Assembly (NCBI GenBank): GCA_025084515.1
Contig: JAJAGP010000092.1
Location: forward strand, 124,001-188,000
Reading direction: 5' to 3'
From: Ancistrus triradiatus
Taxonomy: Eukaryota > Chordata > Actinopteri > Siluriformes > Loricariidae
DNA length: 64,000 bases
Part shown: one piece after another, positions 55,701-64,000 of the stretch
Layout: each line of letters opens with the position of its first letter
Numbering within the stretch: the first letter of the stretch is position 1
Notes under the pieces: model-generated
The model's database searches: none
The model's input: only the letters and a program-made list of their open reading frames with translations
Told to the model about the DNA's origin: nothing
Made by a program: the position numbers and the translations under genes

Positions 55701-56377
55701 AACTGAAAGACACATTTAGACATTTAATCAGTTCACTCTTACTGACTTCAACCATGGAAAGAAACTTCATTTTCAGCTCATCAGCACACTCCCAATTTGA
55801 ATGAGTTCACACAGAAATGGCTACATTTACTTTTAATAGTAAATGCCTGGGTTTACTTAAAACCCTATATCCACTATCAAGGCTTCCATATTATGTGTCG
55901 CCTTTTGCTTTTGCCAGGCTAATTAAGGGCTTGTGGCAACACCTGCTGTAAAAAGTGTTAAAATACAAACTTTTCATTTAATTAATAAAAAAGAAAGTAC
56001 CCTTTGGGAACAGCAGCTAATAATTCACTTACTTTGCAAGCAGTTGGCAGCTCCTAGCATGTCCAGACCAAGAGCTGTGGTTGGAGATGTGGAAGCTGCA
56101 GATGAGGAGGAAGAAGAGCAGGATGATGGAGATGTGGAGGGGCACTGTGAGCTCTGAGATGGGATCTGAGCTCCATGTATACCCATGCCATTCTCTGTCA
56201 GAAACTCCCCCAGGTCCATGTACTGAAGCTGAAATAAACCACTATCAGACACTACCGTCCGTTCCCATAGTGTCAAGCTCTGTATGGTGTCCATGCCACT
56301 GCCGTCTGTAACACGTCCGCTGTTGCCCATGAAGCTATGTCCTACAGAGTTCTCATCCATGTCAAACTTGGTCTTTT
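40848..56377 (-). CDS. dbp: PAR bZIP transcription factor, DBP-like (exons 2-4; exon 1 not in view)
   Basis: Three minus-strand exons, 56033-56377, 44371-44615 and 40848-41066, join in phase. They encode an activation-region exon, the proline- and acid-rich (PAR) domain, and a basic leucine zipper. The family (DBP, TEF, HLF) binds D-box elements as homo- or heterodimers and drives circadian output genes in the nucleus. The basic region N-N-E-A-A-K-R-S-R-D-A-R-R with E-N-Q-I-S-V-R-A-A favours DBP over TEF (N-N-V-A-A) and HLF (N-N-M-A-A). The first exon would have to end one base into a codon; no such GC-rich exon was found up to 64000, so it is probably off the right edge. Teleosts often carry dbp duplicates; I cannot say which this is. 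Confidence 0.88.
41190..41400 (+). mobile_element. Tc1-like family XII, fragment
   Basis: Shares GGACAAACAAGT.. and CATGGTGGCC.. with the copy at 57687-58135, with the S-x-D-L-N-P-type codons (CCACAGACCTCAATCCAATC). In dbp intron 3. Confidence 0.6.
41769..42735 (+). mobile_element. Tc1-like transposon family II, internally deleted
   Basis: Left terminus CAGTGAGACAAAAAAGTCTT (diverged); after the inverted repeat it jumps into the catalytic half: W-S-D-E-T-K-I-E-L-F-G at 42052, then K-S-P-D-L-N-P-I-E-K-like near 42415. The HTH region is missing and the right terminus has decayed into poly-T near 42720. Confidence 0.82.
42740..44352 (+). mobile_element. Tc1-like transposon family IV, split by a MITE
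   Basis: N-terminal part 42840-43300 (T-A-D-L-L-E-F-S-C-T-like; A-D-R-K-T-T-V-T-Q-I-T-T-R-Y-N) and C-terminal part 43830-44352 (Q-Q-D-N-A-like block, N-P-I-E-H-like block, terminal AATAAAGCGGCTGGTGAG). Interrupted by the family I MITE at 43335-43812. It ends just 19 bp from dbp exon 3. Confidence 0.82.
43335..43812. mobile_element. MITE derived from Tc1-like family I
   Basis: 478 bp made almost only of the two family I terminal inverted repeats (CAGTGGTGCTTGAAAGTTTG ... CAAGCACCACTG), flanked by TA on both sides. No transposase sequence remains. Confidence 0.92.
44371..44615 (-). CDS. dbp: dbp exon 3: PAR domain
   Basis: Acceptor ..GTATCATCAG|GTTCTTC, donor CTGAAG|GTAAAA; 245 bp, phase 1 in and 0 out. 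Encodes a Pro/Ser/Thr-rich linker then F-E-P-D-P-A-D-V-E-L-S-T-I-P-G-Q-D-M-F-D-P and F-K-E-E-E-L-K-P-Q .. K-K-A-R-K-R-L-V-P-D, the PAR signature preceding the basic region. Confidence 0.93.
44843..44880 (+). mobile_element. Tc1-like family II, isolated terminus
   Basis: CAGTGGGGCAAAAAAGTATT and TTAGTCAGCCACGGATTGT only; about 100 bp before a near full-length copy of the same family. Confidence 0.75.
44978..46544 (+). mobile_element. Tc1-like transposon family II, near full length, inactive
   Basis: Inverted termini CAGTGGGGTCAAAAAGTATT and ..TACTTTTTGGCCCCACTG, each with TA outside; 1567 bp. All transposase regions can be traced on the plus strand: HTH start 45300-45440, first catalytic block near 45750, last block 46100-46320. 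Many single-base indels shift the frame. It sits exactly at the centre of a palindrome (see findings). Confidence 0.9.
46735..46768. repeat. (GT)n microsatellite
   Basis: About 15 GT units, in dbp intron 2. Confidence 0.9.
46769..47888. other. dbp intron 2, unassigned
   Basis: No coding signal. A CTATATAAACTGG box near 47010 followed by CTCACTGAGTCTCTG could be a decayed LTR promoter, but no paired end was found. Confidence 0.35.
47889..49115. mobile_element. Non-autonomous hAT-type DNA transposon
   Basis: Ends TAGGGTTGCCAAC (47889-47901) and GTTGGCAACCCTA (49103-49115) are perfect 13-bp inverted repeats. They are flanked by an 8-bp duplication, CCTGAATG (47881-47888) and CCTGAATA (49116-49123), 7 of 8 matching; 8-bp target duplications are a mark of hAT. 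No transposase frame remains in 1227 bp. Its left half holds a tandem array of palindromes. Confidence 0.82.
48093..48424. repeat. Tandem array of ~80-bp units with a palindromic core
   Basis: The core GAAAGCTTTC, in most units TGTGAAAGCTTTCACA, occurs at 48095, 48170, 48251, 48332 and (GATAGCTTTC) 48413; spacings are 75, 81, 81 and 81. Each core is followed by AATCnnAAAATGC-type sequence and, in later units, preceded by TTAGACAAA.TTATAT. A weaker sixth core lies near 48600. Phe-Thr-Asn repeats in one frame reflect the array. Confidence 0.9.
49143..49318 (-). repeat. tRNA-derived SINE with L2-type tail, divergent
   Basis: The tail has become an ATTAC pentamer run (49149-49171). Body TTACAACTGATGCAATCTTA and GGGTTAAGGGCCTT are intact; the tRNA-like head is diverged. 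Confidence 0.75.
49502..49735 (+). repeat. Dispersed repeat family VIII, best copy
   Basis: Runs uninterrupted from GTCAAGTCAAGTCAGATTTA through TATAGCGCTTTTTACAATGG, CCAATCCCAAATTGAGCAAG, GGAAAAACTCCCTGAG to CCTCCTTGGGCGGCGTAGAT. No coding capacity or inverted ends. Confidence 0.8.
49736..50810. other. dbp intron 2, unassigned
   Basis: No repeat or gene recognised with confidence. A 75-codon frame at 49864-50091 has no motif. Confidence 0.4.
50811..51637 (+). mobile_element. Tc1-like family I with the longest open transposase frame, catalytically dead
   Basis: Both terminal inverted repeats are missing. A single frame (50857-51657) is open for 266 codons, covering the HTH pair (D-L-R-K-R-V .. 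G-L-H-Q-S-T-I; R-S-G-R-P-T-K), linker and most of the DDE domain, to Q-Q-D-N-D-P-K-H-T-S-R with the second catalytic Asp. An in-frame deletion after K-N-V-L-W (near 51364) removes the D-E-T-K-I-E-L-F-G block with the first catalytic Asp. The third acidic residue is lost by truncation near 51637. Confidence 0.9.
51638..52725. other. dbp intron 2, unassigned
   Basis: A short SINE-tail-like scrap (GTGGATTAAGCGAATATGG near 51766) is the only recognised piece. Confidence 0.4.
52726..53043 (-). repeat. DANA/Mermaid-like SINE, nearly complete
   Basis: Minus strand: tRNA-like head GGTGGCGCGATGGCTCGGTG with B-box GAGTTTGATCTC, then GTGTGAGTTTACTCTGGGTA, AATTGCCCTTAGTGTATGAG, GGATTGGTGCCCTGTCTTGG and tail CCTGACCAGGATTAAGTGGA. 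The most complete copy of this family here. Confidence 0.88.
53044..54339. other. dbp intron 2, unassigned
   Basis: Nothing recognised; an 86-codon A-rich frame at 54053-54313 is probably chance. Confidence 0.4.
54340..54695 (-). mobile_element. Tc1-like transposon family X, catalytic fragment
   Basis: Minus frame 54363-54617: V-W-G-A-I-S-Y-D-R-R-S-L-L-V-like start, F-F-Q-Q-G-N-A-R-P-H-R-A-R (the second catalytic Asp of Q-D-N is Gly here) and P-W-S-A-Q-S-P-D-L. The stretch 54624-54690 shares its sequence with 14398-14460. Confidence 0.8.
54738..54771. repeat. (AAT)n microsatellite
   Basis: About eleven AAT units. Confidence 0.9.
55098..55284 (-). repeat. tRNA-derived SINE with L2-type tail, complete
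   Basis: Minus strand: A-box-like TAGCCTACTGGTTAAGG, B-box-like GGTTCAAATCC, body CCACTGTTGGGTCCTTGAGC, tail GCGTCTGCTAAATGCTGTAA. It splits or abuts the family VI element that follows. Confidence 0.88.
55286..55620 (+). mobile_element. Family VI element, 3' part
   Basis: Starts at GGTTACAGTGGCAAGTATTT, has the GGTCATTACACCATTGCTAA stretch, ends TAAGACTTTTGCACAGCACT. The left part is missing at the SINE boundary. Confidence 0.75.
56033..56377 (-). CDS. dbp: dbp exon 2: activation region
   Basis: Acceptor ..GCTTTTCAG|AAAAGACC, donor TGCAAA|GTAAGTG (near consensus); 345 bp, phase 2 in and 1 out. It starts K-T-K-F-D-M-D-E, includes L-W-E-R-T-V-V-S-D-S-G-L-F-Q-L-Q-Y-M-D-L-G-E-F-L-T-E-N-G, the block conserved in this position of PAR bZIP proteins (F-x-L-x-Y-M-D-L-x-E-F-L-x-E-N-G), then a serine run (C-S-S-S-S-S-S-S-A-A-S-T). 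Confidence 0.9.
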
Positions 56378-56532
56378 CTGAAAAGCAAAGATGAAATCAG
56401 TCCATATTATGACCAGCATGTTGAGGTAACTATAAACTTGAGTCAAGTTGTCCAACATTTCATGTACACATTCAATCTTTCTACACAATTTAAGATTCGG
56501 AAACTAAACAAAAATATAGACTGTTATGACAG

Positions 56533-56690
56533 ATTTACATTTACAGCATTTAGCAGACGCCCTTACCCAGAGCGACTTACAATTGGTACAGTCTTACAAT
56601 CCAAGCAATTGTGGGTTAAGGGCCTTGCTCAAGGACCCAACAGTGGCAGTGGTGGGATTTGACCCTGGACCTTCTGGTTCAGAGTTAGAG
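56533..56690 (-). repeat. tRNA-derived SINE with L2-type tail, head-truncated
   Basis: Tail TTTACATTTACAGCATTTAG to the B-box region GGTGGGATTTGACCCTGG, after which it breaks off. It lies 156 bp upstream of the dbp exon 2 acceptor on the sense strand. Confidence 0.82.
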
Positions 56691-57686
56691 TTGAAGTGTG
56701 ACGTTCCATTAGCAGAAGAGCCACTCATTTTTACAATAGCAGAACAACTGCCACAACCTAACACCAACTATACATACAATCCGTAAGTCATTCTGATTTG
56801 AACTTTAACTAAACATTTCAAGTAACGTACAATAAACTGATCTGAAACACAATGTCTAAACTATAATGGCAACATCATAGTTTAAAAAGCCAAAAGTGGA
56901 AAGAAAGAGATGTACCGACAATGCAACATTATACATTGCATTATGGGAACTGTACTTCTTGATCTAGTAAACAACACAATAATAACACAGCTTTCTGTTT
57001 GAATTTCTATGGATAAAAATTCTAGGACCAAGGCAAATGAAAACTGTGTAATTCTGTTATTGCTGGTCGGTGCACTCATGACAGATTATGGTCATGCTGA
57101 CAAAGATAAAGTGGGGTTAAAACATGAGAAAAGTGTTTTACAGTATTGCTACATGGTGTCGATGATAGCTACATACTATAGTTCTGATTTACTCAAATGT
57201 TTCTTAGGGTCAAACCAAGATTATTTACTGTACTTGATACAGATGTAAAACATATAAAAAATGAATTATTCAACTTTCCATTAAAATATTTCACACATTT
57301 TAAGTAATATATAATATAAAAAGAGTATTTTTTTTTCCAAATCCATGGACTTTATGATGGATTGATTCCCTCCACACCAGGGTGAGGTAAAAGGCGTTTC
57401 ACTGGTTTAGTAACATTATTGCTGGGATTCACTACCTTCCTGCCTCAAGCCAGGTTTACTGCATATTGGCTGATGAGGTCTGTCTCACAGTCCACGGTGA
57501 AACTCATCAAACCATTTCTTGAGCTGCTTTTGCACCGAACAGTTCTAGGGACTAATTTGGGAGAAACTACCCCTCATGGAGTTCCCCCTAGAACGTTCCA
57601 GGGTCTGTGAAAGCGCCTTTTGAAGACCATGCTTAAGGAACAAGTTCATGTTGAAACAAGAAGTGCCTACCACAAACTGTTACCAC
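56691..57686. other. dbp intron 1, unassigned
   Basis: Intron upstream of exon 2. A 79-codon frame at 57009-57248 has no recognised motif. No exon 1 candidate (CpG-rich, minus-strand donor in the right phase) was found. Confidence 0.4.
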
Positions 57687-58135
57687 ATACACCAATCAGC
57701 CATAACATTAAGACCACTGACAGGTGAAGGACATTGCTCGTGTCATGCTCTGGGCAATGTTCTGCTGGGGAAGTCTTGGGTCCTGACATTCAGCTCAAGT
57801 ACACCTCTTCATGACAATTGTATCCTCTAATGGCAGTGGCCCCTTTCAGCAGTATAACGCACACCGCAAATTACTCAGGAAAGGTTTGAGGATGATGACA
57901 ATGACTTCAAGGTGTTGACTCCAAGTTCCCCAAATCGAAATCTGATCGAGCATCTGTAGGATGTGCTGGACAAACAAGTTTGATACATGGTGGCCCCGCA
58001 TTGCAACTTACAAGACAAGGGATACCACAAGACATTCAGAGGTCCACCCTGTTGAGTCCATGCCTCAATGGGTCAGGGCCTTGGCAGCACAAGGGGTACG
58101 TATACAATATAAGGCAGGTGGTTTTAACGTTATGG
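57687..58135 (+). mobile_element. Tc1-like family XII, deletion derivative
   Basis: Begins ACACCAATCAGCCATAACAT, TAAGACCACTGACAGGTGAA, and ends with GGTGGTTTTAACGTTATGG, which pairs inverted with the left CATAACATTAAGACCACTG. The inside keeps only the end of a transposase (CCTCTAATGGCAGTGGCCCC, CCAAATCGAAATCTGATCG). Confidence 0.7.
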
Positions 58136-59229
58136 TTTAATGGTACAGTTGAAAGCACACAATTCCCTTTCACTGTAATTTGACAGATCTTTAAAGCTAA
58201 CCATTACATTACATTCTTTACAGCTCACAGACATAATCTCACATAAAATGCTAGTTTTACTTCTTAAATTAACTTTATGTGCTCTCTCAAAATAGCATTT
58301 TCACAACATCCTTCAAATCCGCATTCATACATCAAAATGCCAAAGGAGCAAGTGTGAGTCACGCAGGCAAAGAACATACATCCACTGCTTCACAGTTCAG
58401 CAATGGCCTACTCTACATCTCTCCTGCCAACGACAGGCATTGTGCTTGTTGATCTTAGGCTTGTAACTGGCTGCTAGGCTGTGGAAATGAATCCACTGAA
58501 TGAATCAATGAATCCATTACATGAGTTCAGCAACCAAGGGACAGATGATGTTTATACATTACATGATTCGACTTCTGAGAGCTTGTGTGGCCTTCTGCTT
58601 CACAGCTTATCTGCGGTTCCTCAGATTGTAGCACTTCATTAGGCAACAATTTGATGAACTCACATGATTTGGGTTTATTTGATTTAATGCCACCTCAGCA
58701 CAAATATGGCGTGTCTTCGTTTTCTTATTTCCTTTCTTTATGAAACAACTAAAATAAACATCATAAGTGTCTCAGTCCTATCTACAATAATAATGTTATA
58801 ATTCTTTCTGGTGGTACTTAAATAAATAAGTCCCTCATGTTTACTACTGAAAAGTGAGCTCTCTTGAACAGGTGCTGTTCTGTTACAGTGCCACATAGAA
58901 AGCTACTCAGTTCATTACAACCAGTTCTTCTTCTAAAAGTTGTCTATGGAGATTATGGCTAGGATCTTTTTCTGATCCACCAGTTAGCAATGTGTGGCTA
59001 AAATAACACTTAGAAGAGGTATCCACACACTGTTAGCCATGTATTGCATAGTTCAATACACTGTCAGCAATATGGGGTATTCAAAAGTTTGTGAACCCTG
59101 TAGAATTTCCTACATTTCAGCATATACAGTACTGTGCAAAGGTCTTAGGCATTCCATATTTATCAGTTTATATTTTGCTTATTCCATATTTAAGTTTTAG
59201 AGGTCACAGAACTGTGAATGTCTGCACTA
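58136..59229. other. dbp intron 1, unassigned
   Basis: Contains only scraps of transposon termini at 59083-59155 (family I AAAAGTTTGTGAACCC followed by family VI CAGTACTGTGCAAAGGTCTT). No gene. Confidence 0.4.
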
Positions 59230-59490
59230 AAGTGAACAATGTTTAAAGCACCAGCAGCACTGCTGTGTCTGATCCAATTGTACCAGCTCAAGACACTAAC
59301 GCACTACCACCCCATCAGTGTCAGTGCAGTGCTGAGAATGATCCCTCACACAAACAGTACCGGATCTGTCGGGGTCCTGACCATTAGAGAACAGAGTAAA
59401 GGGGGCTAACAAAGTATTTACAGACACAGATGGACTACAGTCTGTAACTATAGAACTACAAAATGCAGTGACCACTAAAACCTAAATAAA
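59230..59490. repeat. Possible dispersed repeat, unclassified
   Basis: CCACCCCATCAGTGTCAGTG, GTCGGGGTCCTGACCATTA and GGACTACAGTCTGTAACTAT look like a repeat I associate with many fish genomes, but no second copy is in this window, so the call rests on recollection. Confidence 0.35.
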
Positions 59491-59608
59491 GAATAAGCAG
59501 AACATAAACTGAAGAATATAGAAGCCTTTTGCTGTACTGTATATGGCCTAAAACTAGACCTAAAGTAGCCAAAGAAAACCCAGTTAACCAAACGAGAAAA
59601 ATAATATA

Positions 59609-60547
59609 CAGTGGTGCTTGAAAGTTTGTGAACCCTTTAGAATTTTCTATATTTCTGCATAAATTTGACCTAAAACATCATCAGTCCTAAAAGTAGATAA
59701 AGAGAACCCAGTTAAACAAATGAGACAAAAATGTTATACTTGGTCATTTATTTATTGAGGAAAATGATCCAATATTACATATTAGTGAGTGGCAAAAGTA
59801 TGTCAACCTCTAGGATTAGCAGTTAATTTCAAGGTGAAATTAAAGTCAGGTGTTTTCAATCAATGGGATGACAATCAGGTGTGAGTGGTCACCCTGTTTC
59901 ATTAAAAACAGGGATCTACCAAAGTCTGCTCTTCACAACAAATGTCTGCGGAAGTGTATCATGACTCGAACAAAGGATATTTCGTGGATGGATGAAACCA
60001 AAATAGAACTTTTTGGTTCAAAAGAAAAGCATTATGTTTGGAGAAAAGAAAACACTGCATTCCGGCATAAGAACCTTATCCCATCTGTGAAACTCAGTGG
60101 TGGTAGTATCATGGTTTGGGCCTGTTTTGCTGCATCTGGGCCAGGACGGCTTGCCATCATTGATGGAACAATGAATTCTGAATTATATCAGATAATTCTA
60201 AAGGAAAATGTCAGGACATCTGTCTATGAACTGAATCTCAAGAGATGGTGGGTCATGTAGCAAGACAACAACCCTAAGCACACAAGTTAAGTTAATGTTT
60301 TGGAATGTCCAAAACTGGTCACACCAGATACTGAAAGCAAAGGTTCACATACTTTTGCCACTCACTAATATGTAATATTGGAACATTTTGAATAAATGAC
60401 CAAGTGTAATATTTTTGCCTCGTTTGTTTAATTGGGTTCTCTTTATCTACTTTTAGAACTTGTGTGAAAATCTGATGTTGGTTTGGGTCATACTTATGCA
60501 GAGTTATAGAAAATTCTAAAGGATTTACAAACTTTCAAGCACCACTT
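59609..60547 (+). mobile_element. Tc1-like transposon family I, internally deleted
   Basis: Both termini present (CAGTGGTGCTTGAAAGTTTG; ..CTTTCAAGCACCACTT), near TA. A deletion at about 59973 joins the start of the transposase (M-T-R-T-K-D-I) directly to W-M-D-E-T-K-I-E-L-F-G-S-K-E-K, removing both HTH motifs; a second removes the C-terminus after about 60260. Confidence 0.88.
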
Positions 60548-60565
60548 TAAATGAACAGATTCAAC

Positions 60566-61365
60566 TTCTGGGGTATAATTCATTATTCTGTCAGTGATAG
60601 AAAGCTCTCCTGGTCCATATTCAAACCTGATACTAACAATGCCATTTTTCACGAATGGGATAAGGGCCTTATGCTGGAATGCAGTGTTTTCCTTTCTCCA
60701 GACAATGTTTCTCATCTTAAAAAAATTCTAATTTGGTCTCATTTGTCCACAAAATGTTTTTCCAGTAGCCTTCAGGCTTGTCCACGTACACTTCAGCAAA
60801 TGGCAGATGGGCATCAATATCCGTTTTGCAGAGCAGTAGCTCTCTTTTTAAAACCTGCCATGCATACTACTGTTGTTCAGACTTTTCCTGATTATTGACT
60901 CATGAATATTAACATTAGCCCATGTGTCTGCAGCCTCTTCGGGATCAATAAAGTGTTGTCTTTTCTTGTCTTGTCTGAGAGAGGCAAGGTGATCTGGGGT
61001 GATCATTGTTGGTCTACCGCTCCTACGAAGGGTAACAATGGTCTTTGTGGTCCTGGATTTATTACATTTTTCTGGTCCTTGCTTTTGTCATGATACACTT
61101 CCAAAAACGTTCAATGCCTTTGATAAATAGCTGTTCTTTAAATATGTGCCCACTCCCACCTGAACTGTGATCCTACTGATTGAACACACCTCAAATTTCA
61201 ATGTCAAATTAACTGCTAATCCTAGAGGTTCCCATACTTCTGAACTCACAGATATGAAACATTGGGTCATTTTCCTCAATAAATAAATGACCAAGCATAA
61301 TATTTGGCTTATTTGTTTAATTAGGTTCTATGTTTAGGACGTGTGTGAAAATACTTCAGATGTGA
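60566..61365 (-). mobile_element. Tc1-like transposon family I, inverted neighbour copy
   Basis: Minus-strand remnants from the 5' terminus (GACCAAGCATAATATTTGGC near 61290) through the HTH (about 61000-61110) to the catalytic middle (60660-60760). Only about 20 bp separates it from the preceding, oppositely oriented copy. Confidence 0.8.
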
Positions 61366-61599
61366 CATGAGTAACTTGCGGAAAACTCCAGTTATCCAAG
61401 TTCTGGCTATAATATATGTTTATTTTAAATCACCTCACTGTACCACTAACCTGCAGTAACAAATGGCAATAACAGCAAAATAACAATATAGCAGAATTAA
61501 ATGGTGTTCGGAGTTGCATCTTAACTCCACCTACACATATTTATACAGTGGTTACTTAGTACGTATTAATTGTTTATGGTATATTATACTGTAGTCTTG

Positions 61600-61950
61600 A
61601 GCACTAGCAGAAACACAAAGCGAGACATGCACAAAATACTTCTGTTGTTGTAGAAGAGAAACCTGTCTGCCCAGACCAAAGCATTCTAGTTTGTTATTCA
61701 AAACTACGCCAAGGTTTCTAGCATTCACAGAGTGTATGATCCAGAAAAGTTTCCAGGGAAACGGCAAAATGTCTTACATGGGGATGTATTTCTGATGTAA
61801 AGCAGCTCTATCTTGATGAGCTGACATCCATTATGAGACGTTTTCCAGACATGATTTTGGAAAATATGATTTAACCAAGTGGGCAGGTTTAAAGAGAAAA
61901 ATAGACCCAGCACTGAACCTTGTGGGACTCCCGCAGATGTGGATCCTCTC
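61600..61950 (-). mobile_element. LINE (L2/CR1-type) reverse transcriptase fragment
   Basis: Minus strand, across a frameshift: S-A-G-V-P-Q-G-S-x-L-G-L-like codons near 61905-61935, L-I-K-I-E-L-L-Y-I, then N-A-R-N-L-G-V-V-L-N-N-K-L at 61680-61720, corresponding to non-LTR RT blocks. Short and dead. Confidence 0.65.
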
Positions 61951-63470
61951 TCTATATCTGACCCTCTGGTATAATAATAATGACCTTCATCAATTTATTT
62001 CACACTGTCAGTTTTCTAAACTTTTTCAGTTTCCACTGCATTATGAATGTGCATAAGGGCCGATTTTTCTATGGTACAATTTCCACAGACAGGAGAATTT
62101 CAAAGCAGAAAGTAAAGTGTGTAGTAAGCTTTGGTGTTCACCATGTTAACCCTTTCACCCCTGTTGACGCCAAATGGACGCAGGCGACAAAATTAGTTGC
62201 AGCAAAAATCTGTTTATGTCAGTATGTTCTAATTGTCTGAAATAATTGAAAATTGCACTTGAAAATTAAGTACTGAAACATGTGGCCCCTCTAAGCAAAC
62301 GTACTGCACACAAATCATTTGTGCTTCATTAAAATAAATGCAGGACTGAAAGGGTTCAAGTGGTGTGGATTGCTTTAAAGGTGATTAACATTCAGTTCTA
62401 ACAAATTCAGCATTAAGAACCATGCAGTTTTGGTTTTGCTTTTCAAAGTGTCACATTTTCTCTCTAATCAAAACTATTTCTTTAAACTTACTTGGCCAAA
62501 GTATTGCACAAGATCTCAACAGAACATATCTCTGAACAATGAGTTCTCAGTTACATGAGACTTCTCACCTTACATTATCAAATATGTTGGCTAGTGAACA
62601 TCCAGTGGCCTACATTCATGGTTCCCAACATAGAAGATGTTCGAGGCTTTGTCTGCTCTGAGGTGCACTGAGTTTGTCAAAATACAATTTGAACATGTTA
62701 AATAAAATTCAAGTAAGACACTCACTGGAAAAAACTGTATATAACATTGCTTAAAAGATACTTTCATTCAAAAAGAGTAGACACATTGCACATAATGAAT
62801 AATTATTATTTTTTGTAATGATGCGTGTACAGCTCTACTCTGTTGGCATGTTATAGATGTTGGCATGTTATAGCAGCCTAGGGTAAACCATTGCGCATTC
62901 ACACTAAATGCATTCAGCCTGCTCACACTAATCTAGCATTAGACCTAAAAACACAGGCCTGAAGTTAAAAATGAGTTAACAAACTGTGCCAAGAGACAAA
63001 ATGCAAACACCACAAGCCTCACAGTCCACGTTGTTAGATTTAATTGCTACATCAACAATTGATCATTGACTTGTTTCTAGATTTAATTGGCTCATTCTCA
63101 CGTGCATGGAGCTTTGACTTTGAAAAGATGGATGTTGCTCAAAAGACAACAGTATGCAAACTTTGTCAGAAATGACAATTACCTTATTAACTAAACACCA
63201 TGCAGAATATGAAGATTATAACAAACGTTATCAATCAAATTTGCTGTCAAGGACAGGTGTGGCTCAGATGTTCTGCTTGAACATAAAGCTATTGATGTGG
63301 TTAAAAAAAAATCGACATTAAATAAACTAAATAAACAAAATTTGCCTAATCTGTAAGTTTTCACAATGGAGAAATTTAATCACATGGAGAAAGTCTGTCC
63401 TAGTTGTCTGTAATTAGATAAACACGAGATTCTTTTTTAAATAATTGTTTCCTTATGGCTTTTTTAAAGC

Positions 63471-63475
<5 letters not shown>
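61951..63475. other. dbp intron 1 or upstream, unassigned
   Basis: AT-rich with no long frame, repeat family or CpG-rich promoter recognised. Confidence 0.45.

Positions 63476-63516
<41 letters not shown>
63476..63516. repeat. (TA)n microsatellite
   Basis: About 20 TA units. Confidence 0.95.
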
Positions 63517-63519
<3 letters not shown>

Positions 63520-63762
63520 AGATTTAATGTATATGGAAAACATTCACTCTTATGCTTGACCTGCTGTGGCAAGACGACTGTGGGCAGGCATTTAAGCTGC
63601 TGCAAATAAACCTTTGGAATTAATGGAGCTGGTGGCTTTTCACTCGCTTTATAATCAGTCTAAGATCAAAATACCTGATCCTTGACCAGGTTAATCATAC
63701 ACCATTTCTGCACAGTCACTGTGCAGAAAAGAGCCTGTCACTTCTTGTACGACTGATATATA

Positions 63763-64000
63763 CAGTACTGTGAAAAAGTCTTAGGCCACTATTAGATTAG
63801 ATATACCATTGCTTTAGAAATGCTATAATTACCATATATTATTATTCCTCAGTCTCTTTATTAGAACACAAACATAAAATATAGGAAATATGTATGCCAT
63901 GTTAAAAAAGGGCTACAGCGGTAGCATTATAAAGTATTTAGTGTGACCTCCCCTTAACACTTGAGCATAGCAGAATCTGGTAGCAGAATTCATCGAAATG
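63763..64000 (+). mobile_element. Family VI element, runs off the right edge
   Basis: CAGTACTGTGAAAAAGTCTT after TA, then TTATTAGAACACAAACATAA and GTGTGACCTCCCCTTAACAC. The right end is outside the window. Confidence 0.8.

Noticed and set aside
57009..57248. 79-codon frame as a candidate dbp first exon or small protein
   Set aside because: Plus strand, opposite to dbp, without splice sites or recognised motif.

Overview
This window is nuclear DNA of a teleost fish. The evidence is two vertebrate-type multi-exon genes with GT/AG introns, no prokaryotic operon structure, and a very dense load of fish-type repeats: at least a dozen Tc1/mariner-like families, two tRNA-derived SINE families, LINE fragments with L2-type reverse transcriptase, a Ty3/gypsy element, a hAT and a pogo derivative, and many CA/TA/AAT microsatellites. 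The repeat spectrum is what I would expect of an ostariophysan, perhaps a catfish, but that is inference.

Genes. (1) At 10544-29495 on the minus strand, eight exons join in consistent phase into a 354-codon secreted protein ending in a recognisable beta-2-glycoprotein I (APOH) domain V. It has a signal peptide, a WAP-like eight-cysteine module, three ordinary sushi (CCP) domains, then domain V and its C-terminal tail. The WAP-like module in an APOH-type protein is the most unusual coding observation here. (2) From 40848 to beyond the right edge on the minus strand lie the last three coding exons of a PAR bZIP transcription factor, best matched to DBP (D-box binding protein). Its first exon was not found. 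(3) A CpG-rich, GC-box/ETS-containing stretch at about 3020-3720 looks like the promoter and non-coding first exon of a gene running left out of the window.

Layout. 1-10.5 kb: repeats plus the CpG-rich promoter. 10.5-29.5 kb: the APOH-like gene, whose introns carry an L2-type LINE fragment, several Tc1-like elements and a 5'-complete, 3'-truncated gypsy element (18058-22130). 29.5-40 kb: repeat-rich intergenic DNA with nested insertions. 40-64 kb: the dbp gene, with large introns holding Tc1-like elements, a non-autonomous hAT (47889-49115) with an internal array of palindromes, and SINEs. No transposase or polymerase frame in the window looks intact, so all elements appear dead or non-autonomous.

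I found no CRISPR array, true tRNA or rRNA gene, prokaryotic genes or defence island. The items most worth following up are the WAP-sushi APOH-like protein, the TG-repeat splice acceptor in it, the hAT element with tandem palindromes, and the self-priming signature in the gypsy LTR. Roman numerals for repeat families are labels used only in this annotation.
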